Below, piece after piece: positions 1-12,797 of a stretch of DNA of 64,000 nucleotides. The stretch is taken from contig OENT01000063.1 in NCBI GenBank assembly GCA_900239685.1, forward strand, positions 62,001-126,000. The letters run 5' to 3'. The DNA comes from Rotaria macrura (lineage: Eukaryota > Rotifera > Eurotatoria > Philodinida > Philodinidae). The position numbers and the translations under genes are program-made. The notes below the pieces were generated by a model. The model searched no databases. It was given only the letters and a program-made list of their open reading frames with translations, and was not told the origin of the DNA. The stretch's first letter is position 1, and every line of letters starts with the position of its first letter.

Positions 1-3000
1 GATTTATAGAATAAAACTATAATATGTTTACTTTTTCTTCAACAACTTCGATTATTGGCGTATCAGTTAAACGTGGAGTGTCATACATATCCGATTCGGG
101 TACTGAATAATGATTTTCAACGGTTATATCCGGCACGGGTTCACCTGATGGTAGTTGATAATGTGGTTCTTCAAGTTGTACTACATTTTCTATGATAGTA
201 TCTTCTAGTTTCGGAATAGTCTAAAAGAAAAACAAATGATTGTGTGTAAATATGTATAAAGTCGATTCAAATTTTTTTCGTACAACAGTAATTGGTTCTT
301 GAACTTTGCCATCGACTTCAATGTTTGTCAAAGTTATTTGTTCATCTGTTATTGGTGGTAATACTGGCAATAGTGTTGATTCGATGGTTGGTGAAGTGAC
401 GATGATTGTCGTTGATGATACATTATCTTTCTTTTCTTCTTGTTCAGTTGTTTTCTTTTGTTCGATAGGTGCCTGAAGTGTTTCCGATTTTAAATCTTTT
501 TTCTTCTTTTCAGCGGCTTTAGCACCAAAACATGATGCACATAAACCACCAGATGATTTCTTAGTTTTAGATGATTTTTCAGCTTGTGTTGTTGTTTTCT
601 TTTTAGATTTTTTATTTGATTTTTCTTTCGTTATCGATATTGTTGGCAATGGTCCTGGTTTAACTAATTCAACTTCAGGTAAATCAACAGCGGCACCATG
701 TAAATTTAAAATGGGCTTTGAGACTGTTGATTCATCTTTCTTACTTGAAGGTAGAGTAATTAGCGTTGATTGATATTGAACATCAACAGTTTCAATAGTT
801 ACTGGTCGTGCCTCCAAATTTGTTATTGTTTCATGTTCGATAACTTCAGGTTGAACTTCAACAGTTGATGGTGAAATTTCAATTGCTTCTTTATCGATTA
901 CTTTTGTTTGAACATCTACAGATTCGATAGTTGGTGTTTGTAACTCTACTTGTGCTAACGTTTGATCTTCAACTATGTTAGTTGAAATATTGATTGATTC
1001 AATTGTTGGAGTTTGAACTTCAAGATTAACACTTGGTTTTTCTTCAACGGCAGTCAATTGCGATTCCATATGCGTAGGTGTTAGTGAGCCTTCATGTTCG
1101 ATCGATGACTTCGTCTAAACAAGATGAAAAATAAATCATCCATTATAAATATGCTACTGAAAATAATAAACGTGCAAATAGAATTATTATTGTTTTTTAT
1201 TTTTCTAACTAATTTCTAAGTTTCAAAGGATATCAGGAATACAATACACACGAGTATGAGTTATTTAAGGTATACACATGTATATATGTATGCATGTATA
1301 TATATATATTCATGTGTACGTACTCTACTTCGAAGGATAAATAAGCATTAGGTATGAAAAGGATATATCCGTGCAGAGAAGGTGAATAGATGCAAATAGA
1401 TTTTTAATGTCTTCTTACAACAGGTAGAACGAATTTCGTATCGAAATCTTTTGGTTTATATGACATATCAAGGCCAGATCGATCACGAAAAACATCGATA
1501 TAAATACGTTTACCATCAGGTAAAATCGTATAATCAACAGCTGGTATTTCTTCAATAGATGCTTTTATTTGTTGATTATTAGCAACAGTAATTGCTGCTG
1601 TTTCCAATGGTTGATGAAATTGTTCGTTCGATGCTTTTGCTTTTTTATTTCCAAAACAAGAAAATAAACCATTCGATTTACGTTTTTTAACATAGATCTG
1701 TGTTGTGTTCGGTGCTATTGGTATTAAATCTTTAGTTTTATTATCGAGATTTTCTTTTATGGTTGAAACTGTTCCTAGTACGATATCTTTTGAAACTTCC
1801 CTATCCAACTGTGTATCATCTGATGATATCGTTTGATCTACGGTCTGTAAAAAGTCATGTTTATTGTTTTATTTGATTGATCTCGATCCGGAATGACAAG
1901 AAAATCATAACTTACTTTATCGGATTCGTCTGTCATTGGTTCATTGATAGTTTCAAATTCAGTTTTAACTTTACTTGCTAAACTTTCATATGTTGCTGTT
2001 GTCATTGAATAACCTGAATCGGATTGACTAAAATCATTTGTCGATGATTCTTTCATGTCATCGGCTGGTATTAATGATCTTCCAATATCGAATTGTAAAT
2101 TCGAATATTCATCTTTGTTCTTCAAAATAGCTTCTGTCAATGAACGAAATTGTTTTTCATTCAAATCTAGTGTTGGTTCGAATGATTGTTGTAATCGATA
2201 TATAAATGGTTGGGATAAATGAAATTTTTCAAATGAATTTGTTTCAGCAAGATTAAAATCAGCTAAATATTGACCTGAACGTTTAATACGTATTGAATTT
2301 AATGTGGCTTCATCATCGAACGATAATGGACGAAATAAATTTCTTATTCGTTGTATTGTATCATTTGATAAACCTAATTTAGGATCATCGAGATGAATAT
2401 ACTCGTATGCAATAGCTTCAGCTAATGTTATTGGTTTATGTGGTGAGATATCCGCAAGCACTTTTGCTAATTGTTCTTCATTATAAATTGGTAGAGGTTT
2501 CTTAATACTATCCGACATATCGTCGTCGTTCGTATTGACTGATGCTTGTTGTTTATCGTGATCGTTGTCAATTACTAAAAGTACAACAAAAGAAAAGCAT
2601 AAAACGGGGTCTCGTTTCTTTTCATTTTTTTTTTATTTCAAAAACGCAGTTTTTAGTTTTCTTTCTCTTTCTCAATTTACGATATTTTTTTCAATAAGTG
2701 TATATTTATACAGAAGAACCTGAGGAATCTATTCTATTAATGCATATTATTTCTTTGATTGGAAGAAAAGAGAAAGAGAGGCAGAGCAAGAAAGAGAGAG
2801 ACAGAGAGAGAGAAAGAAAAAATGAATGACCATGCGAAATCGAGACATTAACAGCCATCAAACATTTTCATATGTGTAAAGGTGAAAGTAAGTAAGTAAA
2901 CGAACAAAATAGGTAAAATATTTAATGGCATCTGAATCAAATTTTCAACCTTCATCTTCAACAAGTTCTCAAACAGCGACAATAAATTCAAATAATTATC

Positions 3001-6000
3001 CTAATGAAATAACTTCAAGTGTTCCACGTAAAAGTAAATTTAGAAATATATTACATGGTCTGTTCGGTAATTTACATGCAACACCATTTATATATAATGA
3101 TGAACTTAAACAATATTCGATTACTGGATGCTACACTAACAACAATAATAAAAGAAAGAAATAAGAAGAAAAAAATCCGGAATATGTAAAACTATTATCT
3201 AATCTTGAATATATATTTGTACTGTATAATGTGCTATGTATACTTTTTATATATGTATATGTATAAATACATCATATTTGGTCCTAGGATGAATATTGAC
3301 ATATACATAAATATATATGTACGTATATATGAGTCGTAGGATGATGAACATGGATCAATACTACAGTATGATATGAAGAGTGATTATTCACAAGCAATCG
3401 AATGCTCAAGAATAAACTGATTTCACTTTGTTTCTTTTTTTTTTCATATCGTATGAATCGATTTAAACTCACCAAAAGAATCAGAATAACGACCTGGCGG
3501 CATCCAATGGCACTTAGACAAAACGTATTGTCGAAATCTCATAGTATCAGTGTATATATTGAACTGTCGATGAATTCGATCACATTTTTTTCCTCTGTAC
3601 ATTATTCGTCCTTAAACAAACACCTCTGTCACCAGTGTATGCGTGTGTATGTGTGCATGCGCACATATATGAGTGTCTATTGTTTGTCCAATCATCGATT
3701 CGAACTAAGGCATGACCTCTCGCTCGCTTGTCAAAGTGAATATATATATATATATATACATACATGTATAAATCCTTTCCTTCTATTTTCTTAGTATTCG
3801 TTCTATTTTTACCTCGTGATGTGATTAATTCATGATGAAGATCATCAGCCTCACTATACAAGATAATTAAGATGACCGAATGCTTTGGTATAATGGTAAC
3901 CTTTTTTCTTTGTTCTCTCTCTCTTTTTCTATTTGCGAAAGGAAATGGTAGGACTATTAACCGCCAGTGATGGCAATCAGCCAACTAAATACTCAATGAG
4001 GCATAATGATGCAATCGCAAATAGCCAACGCAGAGAAAAAAAAGACGAGAAATCCGATGGGTATAGCTTATAGCGATTATCTTCTGTTTTTCTTTCTCTT
4101 CTCACTTATGCATATGATAAAAGAAAATGCTTATAAGAAGATCTTAGTTTGATATAGAGATGATGTTATGTTAAGGAAAAAAAATCTACTCTCAACGTCA
4201 AGGCTATTATGTGACAATGATCTATCGATCAAACTGAGATATTCATTGAGAAGCCAGATAATAGAAATGCAGGAAAATCGATGATAAGTAATGCTTATAT
4301 TAACCTTTTTCATCTGATTGACCTTGATTTTCTAAAGATTGAAGTGTGTCATCATTTTTTTCAACCAATGACTTGGTAATTTGCTCGTCTTTTTCACTAA
4401 TATATGTTTGTACAATAGTTATATAATCAATATTTTCCGAAAGATTTTTGATATCTTTGTCATTGTGTATTGTTGAAAATGTATTTAATAAATTCGATTG
4501 TTTGCTTGTAAATAAATCTTCATAGGTTTTAACCATGGGTTGAACATATGAGTTCAATGATGATTGTTCAGGATATTCTTTCGTTAATTGTTCATGTAAA
4601 TTCGTCCATGATGAACAACGATCATGTTGTAATAGATCGAGAATGAGTGCTGAAATTTTTCTTGCTTTTGAATCATGATCATGCGATGTGAATAATTTCG
4701 ATGGTACGAACACTTTTGAATGTATATAATTAATCAGTAGAGATTTTTTATCTTTTATTAATTTTTTCATTTCATCCGAAATTAATTTTTCACTATGACT
4801 TTGTGTATCACTCGATGATTTAATAATATTTGTCGATGTGAGTACAGCATTTGTTGTTGTACTTGATGCTTTCTTCTTTTGTTTTGATTTTTGTTCAACG
4901 ATTGTTGCTGCTTTTTGTTTACGTTGTTCTTCATCATAATCGTTTGTCGTACTACGAGTACATGAGCATAAATTGAGACTTGATTTTTTCTTCTTTCCTT
5001 TAGTTTCAATTGGTTTTTGTTCGTTAGTGGTTGCTGATGTTGGTGCTTGTTGTGATGATAATGTCGTTGGAGATGCTAGTGTTTCGACAACTGCACCACG
5101 TCCAACCGTTGTTGCGTCAGCTAATGTTTGATCTTGTTTAGTTTCAATATCAACTGTATCATTGACAGGTGATTGCTGTTTAACAGGACTATCCGATGGG
5201 AAATCGCCTGATGTAACGATTTCATTTGATGGTTCATAATATTTTTCTTGAACATGGACAAAACGTGGCTGATCAATCCATGATGATGCTGATGGTGTAT
5301 TGTATGTTATTTGTGCTGATGATAACAATTTACTTACATCATCTATGCCTAATTCACGTTTAGCACGTTCCAGATCATGTTGATCATTGATGGTTATTGT
5401 TCGTGTTATTTCTGTAACTTCAGTTTTAACAACTTTCGTTATCTTATTATGTGTTTCAGGATCTTGAGCGACAGTTTTTTTTGTTTCAATTTTCTTTTTC
5501 ACTTTACATTCAAGATCTTTATCTTCTTCGACGGTAGTAACTATTTCTTCGATCATGCCTTCATCATCGGATTGAATATTTTCATTTTCATCTTCGGGAT
5601 CACCACGATCTATACTTCGACCACCAATGAAACGTGCTTTCGCTTTATCAAGTTCATTTGATGCAACTTGCTGTACAGTTTCAATAGCTGTTTCCACATA
5701 ATCTGTGGATTGTTTCTTCGATTGTTTTTCATTGAATTTTAATTCTTTGTCACTTTCCATAATACGTTCTTTATTTGCTAAATGATGAGGTGCTAGTGGT
5801 ACATTAACAGTAGATTGTCCGTCCGAGCGAGTTTTGTCAACGAGAATTCTAAACGAGAAAAATAGACGAAAAATGAAAAAATGATCTTTGTTCTTTTATA
5901 CTTTCAGACAAAAGTCTGATGATACACGGTGCCGACGTTCGTTCTTTCTTTCTTTCTTTCTTTCAATGTGTGTCTTTGTGAAAAGAATTCGTTTTAGAGC

Positions 6001-7426
6001 CAATGATTAAAAGTGATAGGTAACATATGATTTAAAGGATTTTTAAAATCGAACATTAGGTAATGTTTTTTTTCTTCTTTGTGATGTTTTTTGCAAATAT
6101 TTTCAATATAGGAATGAAAGATATTCGTTGATTACTTTGCAAGGAATTCTCTGTTTTAGCGACATCTGTGTTTATTTATAGCTAGATGAATCAAGGTTTC
6201 AGGATAAATACAACACATTTCATAGTTGTCCTATGAAAGCTATATTGATGTGTATATTGAAATAGAAAATCAATCATGGAAATAAATTACATTTTATGTT
6301 AATGGAAAGAGTCTATTCTCTTCTGTATGAAATTAAATCACACGGGTTATATATCTATTACTTTATAAATACTCTTATTACCGGATATATTCAATTTTAC
6401 TTTTCTTTTCAAATAATGATTTCTGATTTTTTTTTCATTCTGAAATATAATTTTATACACATTACAACGTAGATTTTGGTACCCTAAAGGCTTAAGCTTG
6501 CCGAAGCAATCGTTGACCGGCCATCATGCAAGAAAAAAAGCAGAGCAGGAAATGGCCTTTCAGCTTTTTTTAATTTTCGCCATCAGGCGTTTCAGATTAT
6601 ATTGTAGTGCGACAACATTAATCATGCAGACGACGAACTTTTCTTTTTTATATGACCTATAGAAATTATTTAGCCTAGGTGTCTTAGGTATTATGTCTTG
6701 AAAAAGAAGGTGAAATAAGAAAGAAAAAAAAATGAAAGGCAATACGTCTGTTATGATACTATTTATTGTCTAACGATTCTATATCAGTTTTAACAACACA
6801 CAATTCATTCTTTATATTACTTTGTTCTCTATTTTCTTCTCGAGTGGCTCCTTGTATGTATATATATATATATATATCTATACGCCTAAGCGCTCGCGCA
6901 TCGAGTAAGTGAGTTTGATATAAATGTGAAGCAATACATACGAATCATTCTTCTTCCGCACGCACTCTTCGGCTCTCGAACTCCTAATTTGATTGACGAA
7001 CAATACGTTATGCGTGTGAGCACACATATGCGAAGACCACAACATATAGATATAGAGTTCACTTTTCTTTGCTCATTCATTCATGAGATGAATGCAAAAA
7101 AAAGAGCGCAATCATGGTTATCATCATTAATTTCCTTACCGAAATCGCTTCTTTCGCAACACATAGGGCATTAACTGTTTATGAGTTTTCGGTGTTAGCA
7201 ATAGCGTATAGGATCCATTTCTTTCAACAACGAGATCAACCCCTGTTAAATGCATCCTTGCAGTTGAGTTATTTGTTTCAGTAGCAATCATAGGTGACGA
7301 TGCTTCAGTCGATGTTGCTACTATTGTCGGTAATGGATTGAGAGGATTATTCGTATTTAAGTTGGATACTGCACTTGTATCAGATAATGATGTTTGTACC
7401 AATAAGCGAGCATTTGAACAGCCCAT
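1..7426 (-). CDS. Large N-terminally acylated (MGC) multi-exon protein of unknown function, 3' end beyond window
   Basis: I do not recognise the family. Six exons join with matching phase: 7426-7140, 5848-4305, 2574-1916, 1844-1419, 1114-284 and 220-32, giving about 1,312 residues. A donor-like GTAAAC follows position 32, so the gene probably continues off the left edge. It starts MGCSNARLL, a typical myristoylation plus palmitoylation signal, so membrane attachment is inferred. The protein is acidic and low-complexity. Basic clusters around short Cys motifs recur: LNLCSC (exon 2), GLFSCFG (exon 4) and LCASCFG (exon 5). Exon 5 repeats the phrase VQTPTIES with spacing. A more globular helical stretch spans the exon 2/3 junction. 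The exon 2 donor (GTTAAT) is weak, but phase is kept and the reading frame runs through. In isolation, exons 2, 4 and 5 each seem to end in a stop or to begin at an internal Met; splicing removes this. Confidence is high for the gene and low for any function. Confidence 0.72.
2925..3164 (+). CDS. Possible small nested gene, 79-residue unknown protein
   Basis: An ATG-to-stop ORF of 79 codons lies on the opposite strand inside the 1.7-kb second intron (2575-4304) of the large MGC gene. Codon choice resembles that of the host genes. The product is Ser/Asn/Thr-rich at the start, then has a basic segment RKSKFRNILHGLFGN and ends in a Lys/Arg tail. The GLFGN segment recalls the GLFSCFGN motif in exon 4 of the host gene. 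No promoter or splice partner is obvious, so it could be a single exon of something longer or chance. Confidence 0.35.
   Translation: MASESNFQPSSSTSSQTATINSNNYPNEITSSVPRKSKFRNILHGLFGNLHATPFIYNDELKQYSITGCYTNNNNKRKK
5849..7139 (-). other. Intron 1 of the MGC protein gene, no nested gene seen
   Basis: Bounded by donor CG|GTAAGG and acceptor CGTTTAG|A. It holds a TTTC tandem run (about 5943-5964) and a short TA run near 6860. Small ORFs inside have no recognisable content. Confidence 0.6.
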
Positions 7427-7447
7427 TTTGCGTGTTTATGATTTCGT

Positions 7448-7457
7448 GCTTTTATAA
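7448..7457 (-). promoter_or_regulatory. TATA-like box upstream of the MGC gene
   Basis: TTATAAAAG on the minus strand lies about 25 nt before the Met-Gly-Cys start codon. That is close for a TATA box with a normal 5' leader, so it may instead belong to a short-leader or trans-spliced transcript. Weak evidence. Confidence 0.25.
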
Positions 7458-8289
7458 CAAAAATGTTTTTCTAATGAAGATCATAAGACGCATAGGCATA
7501 AATAGCAAGTAAGAAAAAGGTGGCAGTAGTCCTTACTGCAGTCGTTATTCTATCTGCATTACACCGAGAACGAGAGAAGGAGAGCAAAAAACTCGTTCGT
7601 CAAACGTTGATGAGAAAAAGAGAAGAAAAAAATGAAGAGAATAGTGAGCACAAGAGAGCAAACCAAGACAGACAGAGACAGAGAGGGAGGGATAGAGACA
7701 GAGACACAGTAAGCGAGGAAAACAATTTTCAAATGTCAAAGTTAGTAGTAACTGTAATAATAGTGGAATCTTCTCCTTTTTTTTGTCGTTGTTAAAAAAA
7801 GAAGAAGAGGACGACTCACGACCGACCGATAGACCGACCGACCGATGGCGACGAAAAACAGAAGGAAAGACGACGACAACGATGAAACAACGGAAGAGGA
7901 GAATTCTTTCTCTTCTCCCTTCTTGTTTAACACATCATCACTTTTTTCTCGGGCTTTTGCTCGTACTCAAACTTTTTGTTCGTACGGCAGGCGTCCTACT
8001 ACCATAACCAACGTTTGTATCCGCGTAAAAAATAGAAAAGAAAAAAAAAGGACACAACGTCGTCCTCACTTCGATGTTCATCGATAGGCTAGCTTTCCTA
8101 CTTAAGAGAGAAGACAACGAATTGACAATAAGAAAAAAAAAAGAAATGACGCTCATATTTCATCAACTAGCGAAGTAGAATAGGTGCAAAACACTGATAC
8201 ACCTAGTTTCTTTTCTTTCTTTCTTTTCCGTAATTATTTTGTTTTTCATTCTATTGAAAATAACGAAGATGATAATGTAGTACAATCAA

Positions 8290-8380
8290 TTGTGCCGATT
8301 GAGTCACATGACGCTGGCGGGTGGTGACGGATGCCACGCTTGCATATTATACCGACCGTAATTCGAGAACACCCGAGTAT
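8290..8380. promoter_or_regulatory. GC-richer island with TGAGTCA and CACATG motifs
   Basis: Within very AT-rich surroundings this ~90 bp is richer in GC. It carries TGAGTCA (8300-8306, AP-1 consensus) overlapping the near-palindrome GTCACATGAC (8303-8312, E-box/CLEAR-like). It lies about 0.9 kb upstream of the MGC gene start. A promoter or enhancer role is inference only. Confidence 0.25.
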
Positions 8381-11188
8381 ATCAAGAAAAAAAACCAAGG
8401 GAGAAAATTAATTGTTGTTGTTGTGGTTGTTATGCAAATTGAAAGCAACATCTTTTGTGGAATGACTACTCATTTAGTTGTAATGGGAAACTAGATTTAT
8501 TTTATCTATTGATGTATGTATAATGGCCATCTGTGTCGACATAGAACAAGCAAGCTATACGTACGACTATTGTCTACTACGTGTTGACAAATGTGTACAA
8601 ATATTCGTCCTTGTCTTTAATATAAACATTAGTGATCATGGAAAGCCATGGATTAGAAGTATTTGACTGATAGATAGATAGGATTCTATCATGACAAGTT
8701 TCTCATTTGACTCATTGTGCGTCTATCCGTCTATAGATCATATAATTGAAAGTAAGAATTAAAGGCGAGTTTTATATTTGTAATCTTCAATATGCGTAGA
8801 CACGTCGCATCATGATAAATGAATAGATAAAAATTTTGTAGATAAATGAGGTTTTTCTTTTCTCACTGTCTCATGTCGATAGATCGAACTTGTTCAATGC
8901 TAAACACCCCTAGATCAAATACCTTCAATGATAGTGATAGAGACGATGATGTAAGCATTTCTATGTATACATTGCAAATACATAAAACAATTGACATTTC
9001 TCTATTCTTTTTTTTTTCATCCTCCCATTACTTATTATTATAGCGAAACGTATGTATGATTATAGACGTAAGCGTTAGTGCGTGAGGTGTGTTGCCATCC
9101 ATTGTCTGAGAACATGTCTCTCGTCTAATGAACGTAAGCAAAAAATAAGAAAGAAATCTGACATGAAGATTACTCTTACTTCTTAACTATGGAAAATTAA
9201 ACACAAAGACACAACTTTTACGTATACACTCAACAATCTCATTGAATTTCGATTAGCTTCTCTGACTGCTCGTTAAATCTATTGACGTCGTATGTACAAG
9301 ATTAATCTTTACTCTCCCTTTTTTCTCTCATATCTGCCCACCCTCCTATGTGGACACACATGCACACACACCCATTGCGGAAGTCAATTAGACTGTACAC
9401 GAAAGCATGCACAAAGGAGTAAGGGCGAGAGAGAGAGAGAGAGGCATGTGGTGATTGTTGATGGCAAAGGTCAACTGCTGGTCACCTGGTTGATACCCCC
9501 TGTGTCGCATTTTTTTGTTCTCACAACCTGTAGTGCAATACTACAATAGATATGGTCAAGTCAATAAGTGTGCTAGATGCTCTTAACAATACATACATAT
9601 TAAAAAAAATGGGATCATTTCAATCAGTGGTATATATATATATATATATTAATATAAAGAGAGATTTCAGTCCCGTCTTATGTGTTGTCATCAAATGAAA
9701 GAGCAAAAAAAAATGAAAAAGAAGTCAAGTATATATATATACATCTAACCAACTTCGAAAACAAAAGATATTGTCATCACACACTTGAAAATTGAACACT
9801 TGATTGCATTCTACAAAGAAGATCAGTTCGTTTCAATTTTATGAATCGTTCTTTTTTTTTTCTAATTTAATTTCTCATTTCTTCGTGTTCAGCGAGATGA
9901 ACAGTATGTCCCCTATTTTTTTATACCATATGAAATTAGACATGGAAAAATATCGCCTGTGGACCTTGACAACAAATGCTATTGTGATGGGTCACAGCTC
10001 GACTTGCTTAATTGTTAAAATATCTTCTTCTACTGCTGACAAATGTCACTTTAGTTTCCACTCGACAGTTGTTCGCCTAAATCACTCGTATCCTTTTATT
10101 TTTCTTCACGTACATTAAAAAAAGCGGGAAAGAAAGAGTGTATGTCTTTGTGTGTGACAAAAAAAACCAAAGAGCAGATGGTACCCCGTCGGACATTTTC
10201 TTTATCGTCTTGTCATCTTCAAAAGGAAAAAGAAAACTATAAAAATGAAAAGAAAATATGACAAGAATATTGTTCACAAAAGGCTGATTTTTTCAAAGAC
10301 AAACTAATCGCTATTCAATCAAATAACTATTCGGATAGCAACAAGAAATTTTTGAGAAAAATTAAATTCACAACTTACTCGTTTGTAGTGAAACAATCGA
10401 GTTCCTTCTTTTTTTTTTAATATTTTCTTTTCAAACTATTGTTTTCGATGACACACAATGTGACGCAGATGGCCCATTAATATATATTATACGTAGGATG
10501 TCGGCTTACTCATCATGGATGACTAATTTCACAGACGAGAGAATGAAAGAATACCAACTAACATACTCATGAGAATTTAGAAAAGAAGAAAAAACCAAAA
10601 AGAAGGAAGTATTAGGAGAATGATAATATTTCCCAATAGAATAGAACATATATGATAAATGACAATCTTGATCTAACTCATAAAATCAATACACTATTTC
10701 AAGATATCAGATTTGCACATGACGATGATCTTATACAACAGTGTATATTAATTCTACATTGTATATCTTTTCTCTTACCCCTAATACTAACATTCCTAAT
10801 GCATATTTTTCCAGTTTATTTATCAAACAAATAAACATTCTAATCTATTAATGATAAGATTGAAGTGATTGCAGGAAATTTTCTACTATGCTGTTGTACA
10901 CACACATACAGAGTGAAAGTATACAATGAAGAAAAAGAAACGCGCAATGAAATATAATCTTACCTTGGGTTTTTGCGTGAATGAAAATAGAAATAGTCTC
11001 TATGTAAAAGATATCCAAAATGAGAAAAAAAAAGAGAATGAATGAATGAATAAATGAATAAATGGATGAATCACAAAAAACCTACTACGTGAATGATTCA
11101 AGTTAGATGCAAATGTGACAACAATGCACGGACGATATGAGTGGATGAATGAATAAAGAAGGATAGAAAGAAGGATACAAATCGTGCG

Positions 11189-11192
<4 letters not shown>

Positions 11193-11225
<33 letters not shown>
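11193..11225. repeat. TA dinucleotide microsatellite
   Basis: About 16 uninterrupted TA units. Confidence 0.9.
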
Positions 11226-11228
<3 letters not shown>

Positions 11229-11635
11229 CTCGAGATAGAGAAAAAGCGCGCCAAACGATAGATGGATGTATGTCACATTAACAGTGGCAATCGTTGTATA
11301 GTGGCCAAAAAAAAGCGAGAGTCAAACGATCAACAGTAAAGAAAGAACAAATGCATACAGACAAGAGTATTAGCATAACGTCATTACATTTTTTCTCTCG
11401 TTTGTCTTATAATCAGTGAAGGTGATATGCTAGTACAAGCTGTCGATAGATTCTCACACATCATACAACTGTAATATCGTTTAAAATTATCTGGACAACG
11501 ATCGATGGATCGAAGAAATTAATTGCTATACAAATGAATGCACTTGGGCGAACACGTACACATCTGGTGCTGTTCATTGATTGAGTAGGATCCTCTTTAC
11601 GTAATCAAGCCATGTATCATCTTTAACAATACATT

Positions 11636-11638
<3 letters not shown>

Positions 11639-11685
<47 letters not shown>

Positions 11686-11700
11686 CATATACATATATAC
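11639..11700. repeat. TA dinucleotide microsatellite
   Basis: About 60 bp of near-perfect TA repeats with a few G/C interruptions toward the right end. Confidence 0.9.
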
Positions 11701-12758
11701 TTTTAATAGTATAGGTCAAGCGAAAAATACAGTTACGATTGATGACATTCCGTTTAATATATCATCTAGACACTCTAGAATTATTTATGCAAGCTAAAAT
11801 TCGATTAGATTTATTCGAACTCATTTTTTAAAATGAACTTTTAAGTTAGGACAAACACAAACACTTCTCTATCTCTTTGATCTTCTCTATTGCACTTATG
11901 TCTTAATCCATCGACGCGTGCGTGTACATTGTGTTCAAAACAAGAATAACAATAGCGAAAAAAAAAGAATAATATACTTACAGGATATTCTTCTCGTATT
12001 ATAATTAAGATTTGTTTTTTTATGCTTTTTCTATTCGTCAATCGTAAGTTGATAAATGGAACGATACGTTTATCTTGTTCTAAAATAAACGAGACTAGAA
12101 TATGATAGTGCTCTTCTATACAACATTGACGGGGATGATTGATGAGACAGACGATAGAGGTCACCCGTTTCATACTTAATAGATACCCTCGAATGTACGA
12201 TTCTCAATGTTAGAAAAAGAAATACTCTCGTTGTATATGATGTGTGCATTGGGCAAATTCTATTAATATTCAAACGAATTAAGAATTTTACGAGGTCGAC
12301 TATATTGGATTTTTTTTTCATTCTTCGCTTTTAATCTTTATGTAATTGTATCCAACGTAAGATAACAATCAGACTCAATTGATGATTAACGATTTTCAAT
12401 AGGAAATATGTCATAGGTTTTTGGTCTTCAATTTTGTTTTTCTAACATATTTATTGCCATTACTGTCATTAGCAAATGTGACATATAAATTGGTGACAGA
12501 TTTTCATCCAATATCATCAAAGGATTTTAAATGTCCTTCATATGTACATATTTTTTTCTTTCGCCTACTTTTCCTCTGTGTACCTTATGTTTTGCGTCAA
12601 GTAATGAATGCTTATTAAGGTGGTGTTGTTGCTGTGGTTGCGGTTGTGGTTTTGGTTGTTGTTTGTTGTATTAATGTATACAGAATTTGTCTTTTGTTTT
12701 TACTAGAACACGCTTGGAGTATGACTATGTCCTAATATGTATTGGTCCTGTTTGAAAG

Positions 12759-12760
<2 letters not shown>

Positions 12761-12794
<34 letters not shown>
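12761..12794. repeat. TA dinucleotide microsatellite
   Basis: About 17 TA units. Confidence 0.9.

Positions 12795-12797
<3 letters not shown>

Noticed and set aside
3402-3984. Overlapping ORFs on both strands in intron 2 of the MGC gene
   Set aside because: They run through TA/CA microsatellite-like sequence and translate to Tyr-Ile and His-Thr strings with no domain or conservation sign.
7520-8156. Arg/Glu/Ser-rich ORFs on both strands
   Set aside because: They are the translation of a polypurine/polypyrimidine tract; the mirrored strand gives equally open Leu/Phe/Ser frames.
12421-12618. ORF with a signal-peptide-like start and NVTYKLVTDFH
   Set aside because: It lacks an ATG at the start and has no matched downstream exon. 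It could be a lone exon but cannot be supported.
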